Positions 4,738 through 7,667 of a stretch of DNA of 7,667 bases are shown in pieces. The DNA comes from CAYNUJ01 sp964573255. GTDB taxonomy: Bacteria; Bacteroidota; Ignavibacteria; Ignavibacteriales; Melioribacteraceae. The notes under the pieces are model-generated. The model was given only the letters and a program-made list of their open reading frames with translations, was not told the DNA's origin and did not search any database. Where the stretch lies: the NCBI GenBank assembly GCA_964573255.1, contig CAZNJB010000077.1:1-7667 (forward strand), read 5' to 3'. Position 1 is the first letter of the stretch. Each line of letters opens with the position of its first letter. Both the position numbers and the translations under genes were made by a program.

Positions 4738-6759
4738 TTAGTCAAAAATAATTAAAAATTTACTTCCTTTACCTTTTTTAGAATCTACTTTTATTTTAAA
4801 ACCGTTCAAATCACAATACCTTTTAACTACCGCAAGTCCCAAGCCTAATCCCTCAAATTGACGAGAATATCCTGTGTCCGCCTGCCAAAATGGATTGAAT
4901 ATCTTGTTTAGATCCGTATCATTAATCCCTATTCCGGAATCTTCAATACATAAGACTTTTTTTCCATGAGCATTTACATAAAGTTTCAATTTCACTACGC
5001 CTTCATCTGTAAACTTAAGTGCATTATCTAAGAGATTGGATAAAATTTGAATAATTGAATATCTGTCGCAAAAGACTTTTTTATCTTTTGTTAAAATTTC
5101 AATTCTCAGCTCAACTTTCTTTTCTTCAGCAATAGAATGAAATTCTTTCACGATTTCTTCCAAAATTTCCTGAATGTCGTTTTCCTTTTTATCCAATTCA
5201 AAATTACCGGTTTCCAGCATTGAGAAATTAAGCAGGAGATCAATAGTCCTAATCAATCTTTTACCTGCATTTTGAATTCCTTCCCTGCTCAATAATACCA
5301 ATTCATCAGGATTATCAATCAATTCCTCAATCAATAAATTAGAATAGTTAATAAGAACATTAACTGGTGTACGAATTTCATGGGAAATAATTGCAAGGAA
5401 TTCCGATTTTAGTTTATTCGCTCTTTCAGCTTCCTCTTTGGCCTTTCGTAGCTGATCAGCTAATTGTTTTTGTACGGTGATATCCTGATTTAACCCAACG
5501 TAGTTAATAATAACTCCGTCTTTATCCGTAATTGGGGTAATAATGGATGATTCCCAATAAACTTCTCCGTTTTTCTTTTTATTACGAAACTCGCCATACC
5601 AAATATCCCCGCCGGTAATAACACTCCATAATTCAGCATAAAATTCTTTTGAATGATAACCCGATTTTAAAATATTTGGATTTTTGCCTTTTACCTCGTC
5701 AAACTCATATCCCGTTAATTCAGTAAAATATTTATTTACATATTCTATTTTACCGTCTGTATCTGTGATGATTATCGAAACCGGACTTTCTTCAACTACA
5801 CGAGAAAGCTTTTTAACAGTTTGTAGCATTTTATTTCGTTGGGTAATATCTCTTTCGGCGAGGTAAATTAATTTTTCTTCCCCTACAACAATATTTGTCG
5901 CTGTTACTTCAACTTCAATTAATTTTCCTAATTTAGTTTTATGTGTTAATTCAACATAAGAAATTTTTCCTGCTGTAAGATTCTGAATATAATTGCAGAT
6001 TGATTTACTATCTTCCGAATACAGCTTTAGTAAAGATTTGTTCAAAATTTCATCTTTTTTAAGATCTAATTCAATTAACGCAGTTTTATTAACATCTTTA
6101 ATTATTAAATCCTCCTTTTCCTTCTTAAGGAGGAAGATAAAATCTTTTGATTGATCGAACAATATTTTAAACTTTTCTTCACTTAATTTTAATGCTTTTA
6201 ATAGCAATTGATTTTTCTCAACTTCCCTCATTAAGTTTTCGCTAAGATGTATCAATTCGGAATAATTTGTTTTTAAATCTTCAAAAATATTTTCAGCTTC
6301 ACCGTCTAATTCGACATAATCTCCTTTGTCGCTTACTATACTACCAAGTTTCTTTTTGTATTTATTGATAAGCAAAAATTTATCGTTCTGCTTTATTACT
6401 TTTTTAATTTGCTTGATAAGTTCATCTTCTGCTACGGGAAAGTTTATAAATGAATCAGCACCGACAGAAATAGCTTTTAGTTTTGTGCTTTTATCTTTCA
6501 ATTGGCTTGTTACAATCACTACTGGAATGTTCCTCGTACGAGTATCGGATTTCAATAGATTCAGCACTTTGAATCCATCCATTCCGGGCATAATAAGATC
6601 AAGCAAAATAATATCGGGAAATTCCTTACGGGCTAATTCTAATCCATCCTCTCCATTCAAAGCGGAAATTACATCAGTTACATTTTTTAAGTTCTTTTTA
6701 AGGTAGCGAGTTAACAAAGTCACTGAATCCGGATTATCGTCGATGATTAAGAATTTCAT
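4738..6759 (-). CDS. Soluble sensor histidine kinase, REC-PAS-PAS-HisKA-HATPase_c
   Basis: A 673-residue cytoplasmic two-component kinase with no membrane helix. It has an N-terminal receiver (1-123) with acidic pair D7/D8, phospho-acceptor D54 in ILLDLIMPG and T84/S85. A linker with likely coiled coil follows (about 155-195), then PAS 1 (about 192-306), PAS 2 (about 316-430), a short coiled coil, HisKA with H460 in SHEIRTP, and the ATP domain. The ATP domain shows the N-box NLLDNALKF (575-583), DSGIG (607-611), FNPFWQAD (621-628) and GLGLGL (637-642), so it looks catalytically intact. The receiver has F107 where the invariant lysine normally precedes P108. PAS 2 has NP where LOV domains have the flavin cysteine (NC), so it is not a LOV photosensor. 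The ATG at 6759 has GGAG 6 nt upstream. The gene lies 18 nt after another PAS protein gene, so the two are probably co-transcribed and work together. No DNA-binding response regulator is visible here. The signal is unknown. Confidence 0.93.
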   Translation of the reverse strand: MKFLIIDDNPDSVTLLTRYLKKNLKNVTDVISALNGEDGLELARKEFPDIILLDLIMPGMDGFKVLNLLKSDTRTRNIPVVIVTSQLKDKSTKLKAISVGADSFINFPVAEDELIKQIKKVIKQNDKFLLINKYKKKLGSIVSDKGDYVELDGEAENIFEDLKTNYSELIHLSENLMREVEKNQLLLKALKLSEEKFKILFDQSKDFIFLLKKEKEDLIIKDVNKTALIELDLKKDEILNKSLLKLYSEDSKSICNYIQNLTAGKISYVELTHKTKLGKLIEVEVTATNIVVGEEKLIYLAERDITQRNKMLQTVKKLSRVVEESPVSIIITDTDGKIEYVNKYFTELTGYEFDEVKGKNPNILKSGYHSKEFYAELWSVITGGDIWYGEFRNKKKNGEVYWESSIITPITDKDGVIINYVGLNQDITVQKQLADQLRKAKEEAERANKLKSEFLAIISHEIRTPVNVLINYSNLLIEELIDNPDELVLLSREGIQNAGKRLIRTIDLLLNFSMLETGNFELDKKENDIQEILEEIVKEFHSIAEEKKVELRIEILTKDKKVFCDRYSIIQILSNLLDNALKFTDEGVVKLKLYVNAHGKKVLCIEDSGIGINDTDLNKIFNPFWQADTGYSRQFEGLGLGLAVVKRYCDLNGFKIKVDSKKGKGSKFLIIFD

Positions 6760-6777
6760 TGGAAGCTCCAGTATTAA

Positions 6778-7667
6778 TTAAAATAGAATCTTAATTTCTA
6801 TTTTCTCATCTATGCTGGATGAGATATTTCCACCGAATATTTTTTCGCAATACTTAATTATAACATTTATATTATTAGATGTTCCTGCGGAAAAATCGAT
6901 GGTAATTATTTCGGGGGAGGTAATATAAATGATGAGAAGCTTTTTGTTTAATTGCTTTAGAATAGTAAATGAAATTGTGGGGTTAGTGATTTTTTCTAAC
7001 TCAATTACAAATTTATAAAAGAGAGAAGTGACAAAACTAAGGGAAAGAGTTTCCTCAACACTTAAATTGCATTTAGTAAAGTTAAAATTTACTTTAATAT
7101 TATTTTCCGCATTCATGGAAGTTATATGCTTTTCAATAAACTCAATCCCCACTTTTTCAGAGTGCGAAATTGTCTCGACAATATTAGATTTGATTATTGT
7201 TAAATCGTCTTTCCATTTTTTAAAAATACTCTTATTTAACGGAGTTTCTTCACTTTCTCTCAGTTCAATAAGCACATCATATAAGCAGAATAATCTTTCA
7301 TATAGTCTTCTTTGGTTTTCTATTCTACTATCCAATAAATTTACGGCTTCTAATAATTGTCTGTCCTGCTTTTTGTACCCAGTCATATCCCTTACAATTA
7401 ATAGGAGAACTCTATTAACATCGTATTCAAGTAATTGAGCTCTTACTTCCACAGGATATGTTGAACCGTATTTAGATTTATGAGTCGTTTCAAAAACAAT
7501 AGTTCTTTCGTCACCGGTATATAACGGGCGCAAAATATCCAGTAATTGTTCCTTGCTTTCATATGGATGTAATTGGGGGATGGACATTTTTTTTAGTTCT
7601 TCAACTTTATAACCGGTATTTGATTCTGCGCTTTTATTGGCTTCAATAATAGACATGTCATTAATAT
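6778..7667 (-). CDS. PAS protein with degenerate histidine-kinase-like C-terminus (5' end outside window)
   Basis: The frame stays open to the window edge. Codons upstream of the ATG at 7656 read IND, which continues the normal PAS pattern (INDMSIIEANKSAESNTGY), so the true start is outside. Counting from that ATG: a PAS domain at 1-97 ending in VRDMTGYKKQ, a helical stretch about 98-180, and an alpha/beta C-terminus about 185-292. The end resembles a HisKA_2-type module. DSRIENQ (109-115) sits where HHRVKNN would be, so the phospho-acceptor histidine is missing. ETLSLSFVTSLFYKFVIEL (202-220) resembles the N-box helix but lacks its asparagines. There is no DxGxG or GLG box, although CEKIFGGNISS (270-280) resembles the last helix-turn-strand. 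I infer a pseudokinase or a sensor/adaptor for the kinase starting 18 nt downstream. The PAS call is firm; the kinase ancestry is tentative. Confidence 0.8.
   Translation of the reverse strand, partial: INDMSIIEANKSAESNTGYKVEELKKMSIPQLHPYESKEQLLDILRPLYTGDERTIVFETTHKSKYGSTYPVEVRAQLLEYDVNRVLLLIVRDMTGYKKQDRQLLEAVNLLDSRIENQRRLYERLFCLYDVLIELRESEETPLNKSIFKKWKDDLTIIKSNIVETISHSEKVGIEFIEKHITSMNAENNIKVNFNFTKCNLSVEETLSLSFVTSLFYKFVIELEKITNPTISFTILKQLNKKLLIIYITSPEIITIDFSAGTSNNINVIIKYCEKIFGGNISSSIDEKIEIKILF

Noticed and set aside
5500..5815. PAS 2 of the kinase as a LOV photosensor
   Set aside because: The segment resembles LOV-type PAS sequences, but the flavin-binding cysteine is replaced (NP instead of NC).
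6326..6706. A 126-codon + strand frame opposite the kinase receiver
   Set aside because: It is an antisense shadow of a well-supported receiver domain, without a ribosome site or domain match.
7028..7438. A 136-codon + strand frame opposite the PAS protein
   Set aside because: It is an antisense shadow; its Ser/Leu-rich composition is what the reverse strand of an AT-rich gene produces.

Overview
The window is AT-rich with compact bacterial gene organisation. It most resembles a member of the Bacteroidota/Ignavibacteriota/Chlorobiota group. The pointers are a DUF4837-type lipoprotein, a family I know mainly from that group, a low-GC Chlorobi/Ignavibacteria-like FtsH, and a soluble multi-PAS kinase with an N-terminal receiver. 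This placement is inference from protein style, not from a marker gene.

Left half, + strand (1-3992): a likely single operon. It opens with the last codons of a hypoxanthine phosphoribosyltransferase (hpt). A complete ftsH follows (membrane AAA+ zinc protease). A polytopic CTP-dependent lipid or polyprenol kinase of the SEC59/DGK1/VTE5 type overlaps the ftsH end by 14 bp. A DUF4837 lipoprotein comes last and is closed by a clear intrinsic terminator. The theme is envelope maintenance: membrane proteolysis, lipid phosphorylation and an envelope lipoprotein, with purine salvage upstream. The hpt-ftsH adjacency is a widespread bacterial arrangement.

Right half, - strand (7667 down to 4114): a signalling cassette. 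The upstream gene is cut by the window edge. It has a PAS domain and a C-terminal region that looks like a histidine-kinase module whose catalytic boxes have eroded. Eighteen bases later comes a complete soluble kinase, REC-PAS-PAS-HisKA-HATPase_c, whose receiver lacks the usual conserved lysine. After a repeat-rich intergenic stretch lies a small two-helix membrane protein with its own terminator. The two gene blocks converge, with a terminator for each strand in the gap.

The most unusual part is the roughly 300-bp non-coding stretch between the kinase and the small membrane protein (4430-4737). It holds two families of dyad repeats, including a perfect 30-bp palindrome, then a promoter-like site. 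After that comes a leader with a 14-17-bp terminator-like hairpin whose G-U pairs form only in - strand RNA, about 20 nt before the small gene. This looks like conditional expression (attenuation) or a short terminated RNA. No known riboswitch class was recognised. I did not find mobile elements, CRISPR arrays, tRNAs or rRNAs.
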